This document shows, one piece after another, positions 36,452-46,104 of a stretch of 64,000 nt of DNA. The notes under the pieces are model-generated. The model did not search any database, was not told the DNA's origin, and saw only the letters and a program-made list of their open reading frames with translations. Each line of letters starts with the position of its first letter. Positions within the stretch are counted from its first letter, which is position 1. Made by a program: the position numbers and the translations under genes. The stretch lies in NCBI RefSeq assembly GCF_036687315.1, contig NZ_CP144683.1:3232001-3296000 (forward strand), read 5' to 3'. Origin of the DNA: Sphingopyxis sp. TUF1. Lineage in GTDB: Bacteria > Pseudomonadota > Alphaproteobacteria > Sphingomonadales > Sphingomonadaceae.

Positions 36452-37096
36452 TTGCTTCGACGCTCAAGGTTTCCGGCCATCGCGGCGGCGCTCATCGCCG
36501 CTGTGATCCTGCTTGGCTTCGCCGTCGGGGCGGGCTGGACCGAGGCCGCTGACTGGCAAGTCTCGCATGCGCTGGCGCTGCGCGTCGATGAGAGCGATCC
36601 CGCTTTCATAACCTTCATGCAATGGGTAAGCTTCATCGGCGGCGGCACGCCGCGCTGGATCATCGTCATCCTGCTGTGCGGCCTCGTCTGGCACTGGTGC
36701 GGGCCGCGCTGCGCGGTCGCGCTGGGTGGCGCGTCGCTGGTCGCGAACCTTGCCTCCAGCCTGCTCAAGCTTGGTTTCGGCCGCGCGCGACCCGATTTGA
36801 TCGATCATCTCGACCATCAGACGAGCTTTTCCTACCCCAGCGGCCACGCGACGAGCGCGGCGGTCGTCTATCTGCTGCTCGCGGCGCTCGCGCCGCCCCG
36901 GTGGCGTGCGGCGGCGTGGACGCTTGCCGCGGCGATGATCATCCTCAATGGCTTCTCGCGGATCATGCTGGGGGTGCATTGGGCGAGCGACATCGTCGGC
37001 GGGACGATGCTGGGCGCGGCCTTTGCGCTGATGGGCGGCTGGTGGATGTCCCGTTCGTCGAAGAATGACGCCGGGCGCGAGATTTCGCTGTCCTAA
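36452..37096 (+). CDS. PAP2-family membrane phosphatase
   Basis: 214 residues from TTG 36452, with GGAGGA 5 bases upstream. The three PAP2 motifs are present: KLGFGRARPD, YPSGHATSA and SRIMLGVHWASD. About five or six membrane helices are expected. Relatives dephosphorylate phosphatidic acid, undecaprenyl diphosphate or lipid A intermediates. A longer frame back to 36317 only translates the repeat, so I rejected it. The GGAGG belongs to the end of that repeat. Confidence 0.88.
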   Translation: MLRRSRFPAIAAALIAAVILLGFAVGAGWTEAADWQVSHALALRVDESDPAFITFMQWVSFIGGGTPRWIIVILLCGLVWHWCGPRCAVALGGASLVANLASSLLKLGFGRARPDLIDHLDHQTSFSYPSGHATSAAVVYLLLAALAPPRWRAAAWTLAAAMIILNGFSRIMLGVHWASDIVGGTMLGAAFALMGGWWMSRSSKNDAGREISLS

Positions 37097-37149
37097 GAAC
37101 GTCTGTTTTGCCATCCCGTTGATGGGCACCAATGACGGGGGCGTGAAAC

Positions 37150-38484
37150 ATGCAATCGCGAGTGAAGTTTGGCGGTTTTCTGCGGGGAATCATTTTTGCG
37201 TCCACGGCGCTGTCGGGTGCCGCGGCGATGCCTGCGCACGCACAGGAGGCGGCGGGACAGACCGTTATCACTGCCGCGCGCTACATCGATGTGCTGAGCG
37301 GCAAGACGGTCGAGTTTCCGGCGATCTTTGTCGGTGCCGACGGTCGTATCACCAGTATCGCCGATGCACGCACCGTCCGCTGGGGCGGCGACGTCAAGCA
37401 TATCGACCTGGGGCAAAAGACGCTGCTCCCCGGCCTGATCGACATGCACGTCCACCTCGACGGTCCCGCCGACATCGGCGGCTATCGCGGGCTCGAGTTT
37501 ACCGACAGCTTCTGGGGCATGACCGCGGTCAAGAATGCAAACGACATGTTGAACGCGGGTTTCACGACCGTGCGCAACGTCGGCTCGGGCGACCGCAACG
37601 ACATCGGGCTGAAGCAGGCGATCGACGCGGGCTATGCGACCGGGCCGCGCATCGTCCCCGCAGGCTATGCGCTGGGCGCCACCGGCGGGCATTGCGACAG
37701 CACTTTTCTGCCGCCCAGCCTGGAAAACAAGGACGGCAAGGAAGAGGGGATCGGCGATACGCCCGACGAGCTGCGCTATCAGGTGCGCCGTCAGCGCAAA
37801 TATGGCGCCGAGGTGATCAAGGTGTGCGCGACGGGCGGGGTGTTCTCGCGCAACACCGAGCCCGGCCAGTTGCAGGTGCCCGAGAATGAGCTGCGCGCGA
37901 TCGCCGACGAGGCGCACCAGTGGGGGCTGCGCGTCGCCGCGCACGCGCATGGCGCCGCGGGCATTCGCGCCGCGATCGCCGCGGGCATCGACACGATCGA
38001 ACATGCGAGCCTGGTCGATGACGAGGGTATCCGCATGGCGGTCGCGCGCAAGCAGCCCGTGTGGTTCGGGATGGACATTTACAACACCGAATATACGCAG
38101 GCCGAGGGCGCGAAGAACGGCGTGCTCGAGGATAATCTGCGCAAGGACCGCGAGATTGCGCAGATCCAGCGCGACAATTTCAGGAAAGCCCACCGCGCGG
38201 GCGTGCGGATGGTGTTCGCCTCCGACGCCGGGGTGATGCCGCACGGACAGGTCGGCGGGCAGTTCCGCGTGATGACCGAATATGGGATGACGCCGATGCA
38301 GGCGATTCAGGCGGCGACGAAAAATGCGGCCGAAGCGCTGGGGCGCGAGAAGGATGTCGGTGCGATTGCCGTGGGGCGCTATGCCGACATCGTCGCGGTC
38401 GACGGCGATCCGCTGGCCAATGTGCGCGAGCTGGAAAGCGTCGATGCCGTGGTCAAGGGCGGGGTGCTGGTGAAGGGGGAGTGA
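37150..38484 (+). CDS. Secreted metal-dependent amidohydrolase (prolidase-like)
   Basis: 444 residues with a signal peptide (hydrophobic region ending MPAHAQ). Amidohydrolase superfamily features: DMHVHLDG, the candidate carboxylated lysine in VIKVCATGG, metal histidines in AAHAHG and IEHASL, and the catalytic Asp in ASDAGVMPHG. Subfamily resembles the Xaa-Pro dipeptidase or imidazolonepropionase-related group. It is probably periplasmic and may cleave dipeptides; substrate unproven. Confidence 0.87.
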   Translation: MQSRVKFGGFLRGIIFASTALSGAAAMPAHAQEAAGQTVITAARYIDVLSGKTVEFPAIFVGADGRITSIADARTVRWGGDVKHIDLGQKTLLPGLIDMHVHLDGPADIGGYRGLEFTDSFWGMTAVKNANDMLNAGFTTVRNVGSGDRNDIGLKQAIDAGYATGPRIVPAGYALGATGGHCDSTFLPPSLENKDGKEEGIGDTPDELRYQVRRQRKYGAEVIKVCATGGVFSRNTEPGQLQVPENELRAIADEAHQWGLRVAAHAHGAAGIRAAIAAGIDTIEHASLVDDEGIRMAVARKQPVWFGMDIYNTEYTQAEGAKNGVLEDNLRKDREIAQIQRDNFRKAHRAGVRMVFASDAGVMPHGQVGGQFRVMTEYGMTPMQAIQAATKNAAEALGREKDVGAIAVGRYADIVAVDGDPLANVRELESVDAVVKGGVLVKGE

Positions 38485-38485
38485 C

Positions 38486-38563
38486 CGTCGACCCCGCGAA
38501 GGCGGAGGCCGCTGGCGACCTTGCGCTGTGCCGATAGCGGCCCCCGCCTTCGCGGGGGCGACG
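38486..38563. repeat. Palindromic repeat, family E, intergenic copy
   Basis: CGTCGACCCCGCGAAGGCGG and CCGCCTTCGCGGGGGCGACG form the arms. It fills the gap between the convergent amidohydrolase and phosphatase genes and is the reference copy for the repeats inside pdhC. Confidence 0.87.
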
Positions 38564-38568
38564 CGCTT

Positions 38569-39357
38569 TCAGTACACCACCAACCGGTCCACCATCGCTT
38601 CGCGCATGTCGGGGGTGAAGTTCAGCACCGCCTCGGCATAGCTCGCCACATCGCCATGGTCGCGGCGCACCGTGGCGAGCGCGGCGTCGAGATAGGCGGG
38701 ATTGACCGACATCAGCGCGCGGATCGCATCGTCGTGGATTTCGGCGCCATAGCGTGAGCGGATATGCGCGGCCCCCTGCGCGATCCGTTCCTCGATCTTC
38801 CCCGCGGTGTTGGTGAGAAGGTAATCGTGCATCAGATCGTCTTCATGGACGCCGAGCAGCCGGTGGACGATCGCAACGGCAAAGCCCGTGCGATCCTTGC
38901 CCGCGACGCAATGGACGAGGCTCGGCGCGTCATATTCGGCGAGCGCAGCGAGGTAGAGGCGCAGCGTCGCGACGAGCGCGGGGCGATAGGGCATCCCGGC
39001 ATAGGTATCGATCATGCGCGCGCGCGCCGTTTCGACGTCGATCGTCCCGCCCGCCGCCTGAAGATGCGGCGCAAGCCCCGCGGTCACGCCGCCTGCGAAC
39101 AGCACACGCGCCGAGAAATTCTCCGACCGGCGGCACGGGTGCATCTCGCGCTCGTCGTCGCCGCGCAGGTCGATCACCGTTTCGAGCCCGAGCGCGTCGA
39201 GTGCCGCGAGATCCTCATCAGTGGCGGCCTCATGATGCGCCGAGCGCCACAGCATCGCGTCGCGAAGGCGCCCGCCGCCCTCGACGGCATAGCCGCCATA
39301 ATCGCGGAAATTGTGGACGCCCGACAAGGGCAGAACGCGCTCGGCCAGCATGGTCAT
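38569..39357 (-). CDS. Tyrosine-protein phosphatase (PF13350 type)
   Basis: 262 residues. The Cys-x5-Arg active site is VHCVAGKDRTG, and SGVHNFRDYGGY near the start is a hallmark of this LipA/PtpB-like group. Members dephosphorylate phosphotyrosine or phosphoinositides. The ATG overlaps the stop of the enoyl-CoA hydratase gene (ATGA), so it is translated with a lipid-oxidation operon; the functional link is unclear. Confidence 0.88.
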   Translation of the reverse strand: MTMLAERVLPLSGVHNFRDYGGYAVEGGGRLRDAMLWRSAHHEAATDEDLAALDALGLETVIDLRGDDEREMHPCRRSENFSARVLFAGGVTAGLAPHLQAAGGTIDVETARARMIDTYAGMPYRPALVATLRLYLAALAEYDAPSLVHCVAGKDRTGFAVAIVHRLLGVHEDDLMHDYLLTNTAGKIEERIAQGAAHIRSRYGAEIHDDAIRALMSVNPAYLDAALATVRRDHGDVASYAEAVLNFTPDMREAMVDRLVVY

Positions 39358-40157
39358 TCTCCTGTAAACACGGGCGGGCGCTTTTCGACAAAGGCATTGA
39401 TCGCCTCGCGGTTGTCCGCGGTTTCGTGGACGATCGCCTGATAGGCTGCGCTCAGTTCCAAAATATCGCTCATCCGGCTGTGCTGCGCTTCGCGCAGCAG
39501 GCGTTTTGTCAGACGCAGCGCGCGCGGCGGGTTGCAGACGATCCGCTCGGCAATGGCGATCGCACGGTCGAGCAATTCCGCATCGGGCACGACGTCGGTC
39601 ACCAGACCATATTCCTTTGCCTGCATGGCGTCAAAGCGGTCGCCAGTCAGGAACAGCTCGGCAGCGCGTGGATAGCCAAGGATTTTCTGAAGCAGCCAGG
39701 CCCCGCCGTCGCCGGGGACGATGCCGACCTTGATAAAGCTGCACGCGAACTTCGCACTTTCCGCCGCAATGCGGATGTCGCAGGTGCAGGCAAGGTCGGC
39801 GCCAAGGCCGATCGCGTGGCCGTTGACCGCGGCGATCATCGGCACTTCGCAGTCCATCAGCGCGCGGATCACCGCCTGCACGCCCTTGCGATAATTGGCG
39901 CGGGTGGAATCGGGCTGGTCGAGCACGCCGATGCCCTGGCGCTCCTGCATGCCTTTCAGGTTGCCGCCCGCGCTGAACGCCTTGCCGCTGCCCGTCAGGA
40001 TGATCGCACTGACGCCGCGGTCGTCGCCGAGCGCGCGCAGCGTATCGATGATGTCCTGACAATCCTCGTGCGTGCCGATCGCGTTCATGCTCTCGGGCTT
40101 GATCATCGTCATGATTGCTATCTTGCCCCGCCGTTCGACACTCAGAAATTCACCCAT
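39354..40157 (-). CDS. Enoyl-CoA hydratase/isomerase family protein
   Basis: 267 residues of the crotonase fold. ILTGSGKAFSAGGNLKGMQ forms the oxyanion region and LACTCDIRIAAESAKFACSFIKVGIVPG (split here only for reading) carries the second active-site region. Start at MGEFLSVERRGK; an ATG 57 bases upstream is in frame but lacks support. It hydrates enoyl-CoA in beta-oxidation. Between the racemase and the phosphatase genes on the same strand, though a hairpin separates it from the racemase. Confidence 0.88.
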   Translation of the reverse strand: MGEFLSVERRGKIAIMTMIKPESMNAIGTHEDCQDIIDTLRALGDDRGVSAIILTGSGKAFSAGGNLKGMQERQGIGVLDQPDSTRANYRKGVQAVIRALMDCEVPMIAAVNGHAIGLGADLACTCDIRIAAESAKFACSFIKVGIVPGDGGAWLLQKILGYPRAAELFLTGDRFDAMQAKEYGLVTDVVPDAELLDRAIAIAERIVCNPPRALRLTKRLLREAQHSRMSDILELSAAYQAIVHETADNREAINAFVEKRPPVFTGE

Positions 40158-40226
40158 CGTCCCAATATCCTTTCGCAGTGCGCGGCCGCGTTCGTTGATA
40201 GCATGATAGTCCACGGGCCGCTAAGC

Positions 40227-40252
40227 AAAGCGCCCCGCCGTCGCGGCGCTTT
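40227..40252 (-). terminator. Hairpin just after the racemase stop codon
   Basis: On the minus strand AAAGCGCC and GGCGCTTT form an 8-base stem with a 10-base GC-rich loop, overlapping the TAA stop and followed by GCTTAG. The T tract is weak, so it may attenuate rather than end transcription before the hydratase gene. Confidence 0.5.
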
Positions 40253-41381
40253 ACCGCACCGCGCCACCCTTGCGCAGCCCGGCGATCCGGGCGTCGTCAT
40301 AGCCCAGCCCCGCCAGCACCGCATCGCCGTCGGCGCCGACCGCCGGCGCGGGGCGCGGCGTATCGTTGACGGTAGCCGAATAGCGCGGAGCCGGTGCCGG
40401 CTGGATCACGCCGCCGATTTCCACGAACGTCTCGCGCGCCACATTATGCGGATGCTGCGGCGCTTCTTCCAGCGCGAGCACGGGGGCAAAGCAGATGTCG
40501 GTCATCTCCATGATCGCGCACCATTCGTCGCGTGTTTTGGTCGCGAACAGCGCGGTGAGCTTGTCCTTGAGCGCCCCCCATTTCGACGGGTCGAGCTGGG
40601 CGTCGAAATCGGGATCGGCGTCGAGGCCGGTCTTCTGGCGCAGCAGCGCATAGAATTGCGGTTCGATTGAGCCGATCGAGACGAACTTGCCGTCGGCGCA
40701 GCGGTAGGTGTCATAGAAATGCGCGCCGCCGTCGAGCATGTTGACCCCGGCCTCATCCTTGAGCCGCCCCATCGCCTTGAAGCCCCAGGTCATGCCGGCG
40801 AGCAGCGCCGATCCGTCGGTCATCGCGCAGTCGATCACCTGACCCTCGCCGGTGCGCGCGGCGTGGAGCAGCGCGCTTGTCATGCCAAACGCCAGCATCA
40901 TACCGCCGCCGCCGAAATCTCCGACATAATTGACCGGCGGCACGGGCTTTTCGCCCGCGCGGCCGATACCGTGGAGCACGCCCGACAGTGCGATATAATT
41001 GATGTCGTGCCCTGCCGCTTGCGAATAGGGGCCGTATTGACCCCAGCCCGTCATGCGACCGTAAACGAGCCGGGGGTTGTCGGCGAGCAGGACGTCGGGG
41101 CCGAGACCCAGCCGCTCCATCACGCCGGGCCGATAGCCCTCGATGATCGCATCGGCGCCGCGGCAAAGGTCACGCGCGATCTGCACGGCTTCGGGGTTTT
41201 TCATGTCGAGTGCAATCGACGTACGGTTCCGCGACAAGGGGTCGCGCGGGTCGAGAAAGCCGCCGGGCCGGTCGACGCGGATGACCTCGGCGCCATGGTC
41301 GGCGAGCATCATCGCGCAAAAGGGGCCGGGGCCGATCCCGGCGAACTCGATGATCCTGATGCCGTTCAGCGGGCCCGTCAT
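40251..41381 (-). CDS. CaiB/BaiF family CoA-transferase, alpha-methylacyl-CoA racemase type
   Basis: 376 residues. [20 protein letters not shown] opens the protein as in [19 protein letters not shown] and the Asp of [10 protein letters not shown] correspond to the catalytic His and Asp of the mycobacterial racemase. It should epimerise 2-methyl-branched acyl-CoA (R to S) so that dehydrogenases can act. That makes branched fatty, isoprenoid or sterol side chains the likely substrates. GGAGAA lies upstream of the ATG. Confidence 0.9.
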   Translation of the reverse strand: MTGPLNGIRIIEFAGIGPGPFCAMMLADHGAEVIRVDRPGGFLDPRDPLSRNRTSIALDMKNPEAVQIARDLCRGADAIIEGYRPGVMERLGLGPDVLLADNPRLVYGRMTGWGQYGPYSQAAGHDINYIALSGVLHGIGRAGEKPVPPVNYVGDFGGGGMMLAFGMTSALLHAARTGEGQVIDCAMTDGSALLAGMTWGFKAMGRLKDEAGVNMLDGGAHFYDTYRCADGKFVSIGSIEPQFYALLRQKTGLDADPDFDAQLDPSKWGALKDKLTALFATKTRDEWCAIMEMTDICFAPVLALEEAPQHPHNVARETFVEIGGVIQPAPAPRYSATVNDTPRPAPAVGADGDAVLAGLGYDDARIAGLRKGGAVR

Positions 41382-41491
41382 ATCATATTCTCCTGTTCAA
41401 TCGCCTTGGTCGCCGCAATGATCGCGGTGCCCCAGCTTTGTCATATTTGCGCCCTAGGGCGCGCCAAACCATAATCCAAAGGAAGCTGCCC

Positions 41492-42829
41492 ATGCTCGAT
41501 CGCCGCAACTTCACGCTCGCCGCGCTGGCTTTCGGCGGGCTCGCAGCGCAGTCGCGTGCAGCCCAAAAAGGGCTGATGCCGACCGCGGCAGGCTATGGTT
41601 CCTTGCAAGCCGACCCCACGGGACTCATCGACCTGCCGCCGGGCTTTTCCTACCGCGTGATTTCCTCGCTGGGCGAACCAATGAGCGACGGGCACCGCGT
41701 TCCCGACCGCGCCGACGGCATGGGCTGTTTCAAGCTGGATGACGGGAAGATCGCGCTCGTGCGCAACCATGAGCTTCAGCCGCGACATGGCAAGGACGGA
41801 CCGTTCGGTACGACGGCGGCGATGCCCGCGGAAGCCTTCGACAGTCGAGACGGCGCAGCCCTGCCGGGCGGAACGACGACGCTGGTGCTCGACCCGGCCA
41901 GTCTGACGGTAGAACGCCAGTATCTCAGCCTGGTCGGCACGATCCGCAACTGCGCGGGCGGGGTCACGCCGTGGAACAGCTGGCTGACGTGCGAGGAAAG
42001 CGTCGATGGTCCCGAACAGGGCGTCGGGCAGCGGCACGGCTGGATCTTCGACGTCCCCGCCGATGCGGGAAAGCTGGTGAAGGCCGAGCCGCTCAAAGCC
42101 ATGGGGCGTTTCGTCCGCGAGGCGGCGGCGGTCGATCCGCGCACGGGCATCGTCTATATGACCGAAGACCGCGACGACAGCCTCTTCTACCGCTTCATTC
42201 CCGACGTGCCGGGATCGCTCGTCCGTGGTGGGCGGTTGCAAGCGCTTGCCTTTCACGACGACGCGATCCGCGACAGTCGCAATTGGAGCGAGCACCGCAT
42301 CGCGCCGGGAAGCTGGCTCTTTGCGCGATGGATCGACCTCGACGATCCCGAAAGCCCTGCCGACGACCTTCGTCATCGCGGCGCCCAACAGGGCGCGGCG
42401 ATCTTTGCGCGTGGCGAGGGGGTTCATTGGGGCGAGGACGAGCTTTATTTTACCTGCACCTCGGGCGGCGCGCTGAAACAGGGGCAGATCATGCGATACC
42501 GCCCCTCGCGGCACGAAGGGACCGACCGCGAACGCACGGTTCCCGGCCGGATGCAGCTGTTCCTCGAATCGACCGATCCCGCTCATTACAGCTTCGGCGA
42601 CAATCTGACCGTTGCTCCCAACGGCCATCTGCTCGTGTGCGAGGACCAGTATAGCGATACGGTCGATAACCATCTGCGCGGCGTCACTCCCTTTGGCGAG
42701 GTCTATCCCTTTGCGCGGATCCGGGCTCAGACCGAGCCGGCGGGCGTGTGCTTTGCGCCCGACGGCAAGACCATGTTCGTCAATCTTTACAGCCCGACCA
42801 AGACGCTCGCGATCCGCGGTCCCTTTTGA
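41492..42829 (+). CDS. PhoX-family (DUF839) secreted phosphatase-like protein
   Basis: 445 residues, starting at MLDRRNF, whose twin-arginine and hydrophobic segment (LAALAFGGLAAQSRA) look like a short Tat signal. The body matches PhoX/DUF839: YGSLQADPTGLIDLPPGFSY, LVRNHE, WLTCEES, GVHWGEDELYFTC and LLVCEDQY. PhoX enzymes are calcium/iron phosphatases; many DUF839 members are not biochemically tested. GGAAGC precedes the ATG. It converges on the thiolase gene with no gap. Confidence 0.85.
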   Translation: MLDRRNFTLAALAFGGLAAQSRAAQKGLMPTAAGYGSLQADPTGLIDLPPGFSYRVISSLGEPMSDGHRVPDRADGMGCFKLDDGKIALVRNHELQPRHGKDGPFGTTAAMPAEAFDSRDGAALPGGTTTLVLDPASLTVERQYLSLVGTIRNCAGGVTPWNSWLTCEESVDGPEQGVGQRHGWIFDVPADAGKLVKAEPLKAMGRFVREAAAVDPRTGIVYMTEDRDDSLFYRFIPDVPGSLVRGGRLQALAFHDDAIRDSRNWSEHRIAPGSWLFARWIDLDDPESPADDLRHRGAQQGAAIFARGEGVHWGEDELYFTCTSGGALKQGQIMRYRPSRHEGTDRERTVPGRMQLFLESTDPAHYSFGDNLTVAPNGHLLVCEDQYSDTVDNHLRGVTPFGEVYPFARIRAQTEPAGVCFAPDGKTMFVNLYSPTKTLAIRGPF

Positions 42830-44080
42830 TCAAAGCCGCTCGATGATGATCGCGGGCGCCATGCCGCCTGCGGCGCACATGGTGACGAGGCCGTAGCGGC
42901 CGCCCGAACGCTCGAGCTCGTCGAGCGCCGTGCCGATCAGGATTGAACCCGTCGCGCCGATCGGGTGGCCGAGCGCCATCGCGCCGCCGTTGATGTTCAC
43001 CTTGTCGCGCGGCAGGTCGAGGTCGCGGATGAATTTTTCGGCGACGACGGCAAACGCTTCGTTGATTTCCCAGACGTCGATGTCGTCCTTGGTGAGCCCG
43101 GCCTTTTCGAGCACCTTCTTTGCGGCGGGGACGGGAGCGTTGAGCATCAACGTCGGATCGTCGCCGATATTCGCATAGGCGACAACGCGGGCGCGCGGTT
43201 TCAGTCCGTGCTTGTCGGCATAATCCTTCGAGGTAATGAGCAGCGCGGCGGCGCCGTCGACGACGCCCGAGCTGTTTCCGGCATGGTGGAAATGCTGGAT
43301 TTCAAGGTCGGGATAACGGCGGTTGATTTGCTTCCTGAAAGTGAAGCCGCCGCCCATGTCGAAATCGGCGAGACCGGCAAAGCTGGGCTTGAGCGCGGCA
43401 AGGCCTTCGGCGGTGGTTTCGGGACGCGGGAACTCCTCGCGGTCGAGTGCGACGCTGCCGTCGGGGTTGAGCACCGGGACGACCGATTTCGCGAAACGGC
43501 CTTCCTTGATCGCGCGGTCGGCGCGCTGCTGGCTGACGAGCGCGAGCGCGTCGAGGTCGTCGCGGCTGATCCCCTCGATCGTCGCGATTGCGTCGCCGCA
43601 GACGCCCTGATGCGATTGCGGGTGAAGCTCGTCGAGCGCTTCATGCCCCGATCCCATCAGGCGCGGGGGCAGGCCGGCATTCGCCTGTTCGGCGGCAAAG
43701 GCGGTGGTGTAGCTCATCATCTCGGTGCCGCCCGCGATGACGCAATCTTCCATGCCGCTCATCACGCTCGCCGCGGCAAAGTTTACCGAGCTGATGCCGC
43801 CGCCGCAGAAACGGTCGAGCGTGGTGCCCGATGCCTTGGTGTCATAACCTGCCGACAGCGCCGCCATGCGGCCGAGGTCGCCGCCCTGCTTGCCATTCTG
43901 CGACGACGTCGACCAGACGATGTCGTCGACCGTCGCGGTGTCGAGATTATTGCGGTCACGGATCGCCGCGAGCACGGTCGCGGCAAGATGCTGGGGGTGG
44001 AGGTGCGACAGCGCGCCCTTGCCGGGCTTGCCGATCCCGCGCGGGGTGCGAACGGCGTCGATGATATAGGCTTCGGGCAT
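42830..44080 (-). CDS. Acetyl-CoA C-acyltransferase (thiolase)
   Basis: 416 residues. The nucleophile Cys is in TLDRFCGGGISSV, the second cysteine in VTMCAAGGMAPA, and the base His in GHPIGATGS. It cleaves 3-ketoacyl-CoA to acetyl- or propionyl-CoA plus a shortened acyl-CoA. Start at MPEAYIIDAVRTPRG, the family N-terminus. Last gene of a run with a dehydrogenase and two acyl-CoA dehydrogenases. Confidence 0.94.
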   Translation of the reverse strand: MPEAYIIDAVRTPRGIGKPGKGALSHLHPQHLAATVLAAIRDRNNLDTATVDDIVWSTSSQNGKQGGDLGRMAALSAGYDTKASGTTLDRFCGGGISSVNFAAASVMSGMEDCVIAGGTEMMSYTTAFAAEQANAGLPPRLMGSGHEALDELHPQSHQGVCGDAIATIEGISRDDLDALALVSQQRADRAIKEGRFAKSVVPVLNPDGSVALDREEFPRPETTAEGLAALKPSFAGLADFDMGGGFTFRKQINRRYPDLEIQHFHHAGNSSGVVDGAAALLITSKDYADKHGLKPRARVVAYANIGDDPTLMLNAPVPAAKKVLEKAGLTKDDIDVWEINEAFAVVAEKFIRDLDLPRDKVNINGGAMALGHPIGATGSILIGTALDELERSGGRYGLVTMCAAGGMAPAIIIERL

Positions 44081-44102
44081 GCGATATTCCTTTCGGGAGT
44101 GT

Positions 44103-44885
44103 TTAACGGGGGGCCATGCGGATCGCGCCGTCGAGGCGGACGGCCTGGCCGTTGAAATAGGTGTTGCGGACCATCTCCATCGCGAGGCTGGCATATTCCT
44201 CGGCCTTGCCGAGGCGTTTGGGGAAGGGGACCGATGCTTCGAGGCTTTCCTTCACCTTCGGGTTCATATTGTTGAGCAGGGGCGTGCCGAACACGCCGGG
44301 CATGATCGCGTTGACGCGAATGCCGAGGTCCATCAGGTCGCGCGCCATCGGCAGCACGAGGCCGTTCACCCCCGCCTTCGCCGAGCCGTAGATGACTTGT
44401 CCGATTTGCCCGTCCTGCGCGGCGACCGAGGCGGTGAGGATGATCGCGCCGCGTTCGCCGTCTTCGAGTTCAGGAAGCGTGGCCATGCCCTCCGCCGCGA
44501 TCGACGCGACGCGGTAGCTGGCGGTGAGGATGCCTTCGACGCCGAAGGCGTAATCGGCGGTCGGGGTGCGGCGATAGCCGCCGCTTTCCTTGTCATAGGC
44601 GAGCGTCTTGCCGCGCCGCGAAGTCATCGCGCAATGGACGCAGACGCGTTCCTGGCCGTGCGCTGCACGCGCCTTGGCATAACCATCAAGGACCGATTGT
44701 TCGTCGGTGATGTCGACATGGACGAACAGCCCGCCGATCGATTTGGCGACCTCTTCGCCGAGCGCGTCGTTGATGTCGAAGATTGCGACCTTGACCCCCG
44801 CGGCCGCGAGCGCTTCCGCGGCTGCGCGGCCGAGGCCGGAGGCGCCGCCCGTGACGACGGCGGCAGTCGCAGAATCAAGTTTCAT
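44103..44885 (-). CDS. Short-chain dehydrogenase, 3-hydroxyacyl-CoA dehydrogenase type 2-like
   Basis: 260 residues. NAD site TGGASGLG; catalytic Ser in LTASVAA and YGSAK give the complete Ser-Tyr-Lys set; LDGAIRMAPR ends the protein, as in HSD10-type enzymes that act on 2-methyl-3-hydroxyacyl-CoA. Start at MKLDSATAAVV with GGAG upstream. Located directly between thiolase and acyl-CoA dehydrogenase genes, which supports the beta-oxidation role. Confidence 0.9.
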   Translation of the reverse strand: MKLDSATAAVVTGGASGLGRAAAEALAAAGVKVAIFDINDALGEEVAKSIGGLFVHVDITDEQSVLDGYAKARAAHGQERVCVHCAMTSRRGKTLAYDKESGGYRRTPTADYAFGVEGILTASYRVASIAAEGMATLPELEDGERGAIILTASVAAQDGQIGQVIYGSAKAGVNGLVLPMARDLMDLGIRVNAIMPGVFGTPLLNNMNPKVKESLEASVPFPKRLGKAEEYASLAMEMVRNTYFNGQAVRLDGAIRMAPR

Positions 44886-44898
44886 GGGGAGGGCTCCT

Positions 44899-46104
44899 TC
44901 AGGCGGGAATCTGGTTGAACGGGATGCCCTTGTCGGGGCGATGGTCTTGCGGCAGGCCCAGAATGCGCTCGGCGATCGTGTTGAGCAAAGTCTCGTCCGA
45001 CCCGCCCGCAATGCGGCCCGTCGGCGCATTGATCCAGCTCGACGCCCAGTCGTCCTTGGGTGACGCGTGTTCGTCGAACGCGAAGGCGTCAGTGCCCTGC
45101 AGGTCGAGCGCAAGTTCGGACAGCTTCTGGCGCGAGCGCACGGCGACGAGCTTGTTCAGCGAGCCTTCGGGCCCCGGCGTCATCCCCGCCTGCATCATCA
45201 ACCGGGCGCGGCGGTTGATCGAATCGAGCCCCGCGCGCATCGCATAGTTGCGGGCGATCTGCTGGCGGATGCGCCCGTCCTCGATCGCGCGCCTGCCGTT
45301 CAGCTGCACCTCTTTCGCCAGATCGACGAACAGGTCGAGGTGTGGGCCGAAACCCGCGCTGTCGGTCGCGACATAGCGTTCGATCATTAGCGTCGTCAGC
45401 GCGACGGCGAAACCGCCGCCGACCGGCGACATGCGATGATCGTCGCTGATTTTCACATTGTCGAAGAACACTTCGTTGACGTGGCTGTCGCCGCCCGCGA
45501 GCTTGATCGGGCGCACGGTGACGCCCGGCGCCTTCATATCGACCCAGAAGTAGGTGAGCCCCTTGTGCTTTGGCACGGTCGGGTCGGTGCGCACGACGAT
45601 GACGCCATAATCGCTGTACTGCGCCCAGCTCGTCCAGACCTTTTGCCCGTTGATCTTCCAGCCATTGCCGTCGGTCTCGGCGCGCGTGCGCAGCCCCGCG
45701 AGGTCGGTGCCGCCCGAGGGTTCGGAGAAAAGCTGGCACCAGATTTCCTCGCCCTTGAGCGCCTTGACCACGCGCTCCTTTACGAATTCGCGGTCGCTGC
45801 CAAACTGCATCAGCACGGGCACCGGCATTCCGAGCGAAATGCCGAAATAGACATTCGGAAAGCCGTGTTTCATTTCCTCGGCTTCGAAGGTGATCTTTTC
45901 GATATGGCCGAGACCCTGGCCGCCATATTCGGTTGGCCAGTTGATGCCCGCATAGCCGGCATCGAACTTGGCTTTCTGGTAACGACGTCCGAGCGCGAGA
46001 TCGGCTTCGACGCCAAGGCCCTTGCGCGCCGCCTTGCCAAAGGTCGGCACCATCGATTCGCACCATGCTGCGGCCCTGGCGCGGTAGGTTTCGAGATCGG
46101 TCAT
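44899..46104 (-). CDS. Acyl-CoA dehydrogenase (subunit of a likely heteromeric pair)
   Basis: 401 residues. FAD-dependent acyl-CoA dehydrogenase: WCQLFSEPSGGTDLAGLRT and KVWTSWAQYSDYGVIV in the middle domain, GGSDETLLNTIAERILGLPQ at the C-terminus. Its start overlaps the stop of the next dehydrogenase gene (ATGA). Adjacent, overlapping acyl-CoA dehydrogenase genes of this kind form alpha2-beta2 enzymes for bulky substrates such as steroid side chains in actinobacteria; I infer the same here. Confidence 0.92.
   Translation of the reverse strand: MTDLETYRARAAAWCESMVPTFGKAARKGLGVEADLALGRRYQKAKFDAGYAGINWPTEYGGQGLGHIEKITFEAEEMKHGFPNVYFGISLGMPVPVLMQFGSDREFVKERVVKALKGEEIWCQLFSEPSGGTDLAGLRTRAETDGNGWKINGQKVWTSWAQYSDYGVIVVRTDPTVPKHKGLTYFWVDMKAPGVTVRPIKLAGGDSHVNEVFFDNVKISDDHRMSPVGGGFAVALTTLMIERYVATDSAGFGPHLDLFVDLAKEVQLNGRRAIEDGRIRQQIARNYAMRAGLDSINRRARLMMQAGMTPGPEGSLNKLVAVRSRQKLSELALDLQGTDAFAFDEHASPKDDWASSWINAPTGRIAGGSDETLLNTIAERILGLPQDHRPDKGIPFNQIPA

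Noticed and set aside
5591-38563. Possible CRISPR array from the many palindromic repeats
   Set aside because: Copies are isolated, far apart, with no regular spacers and no cas genes.
39201-40670. Plus-strand open frame of 489 codons
   Set aside because: It runs antisense through the phosphatase, hydratase and racemase genes, all of which have conserved motifs; the plus-strand product is compositionally odd.
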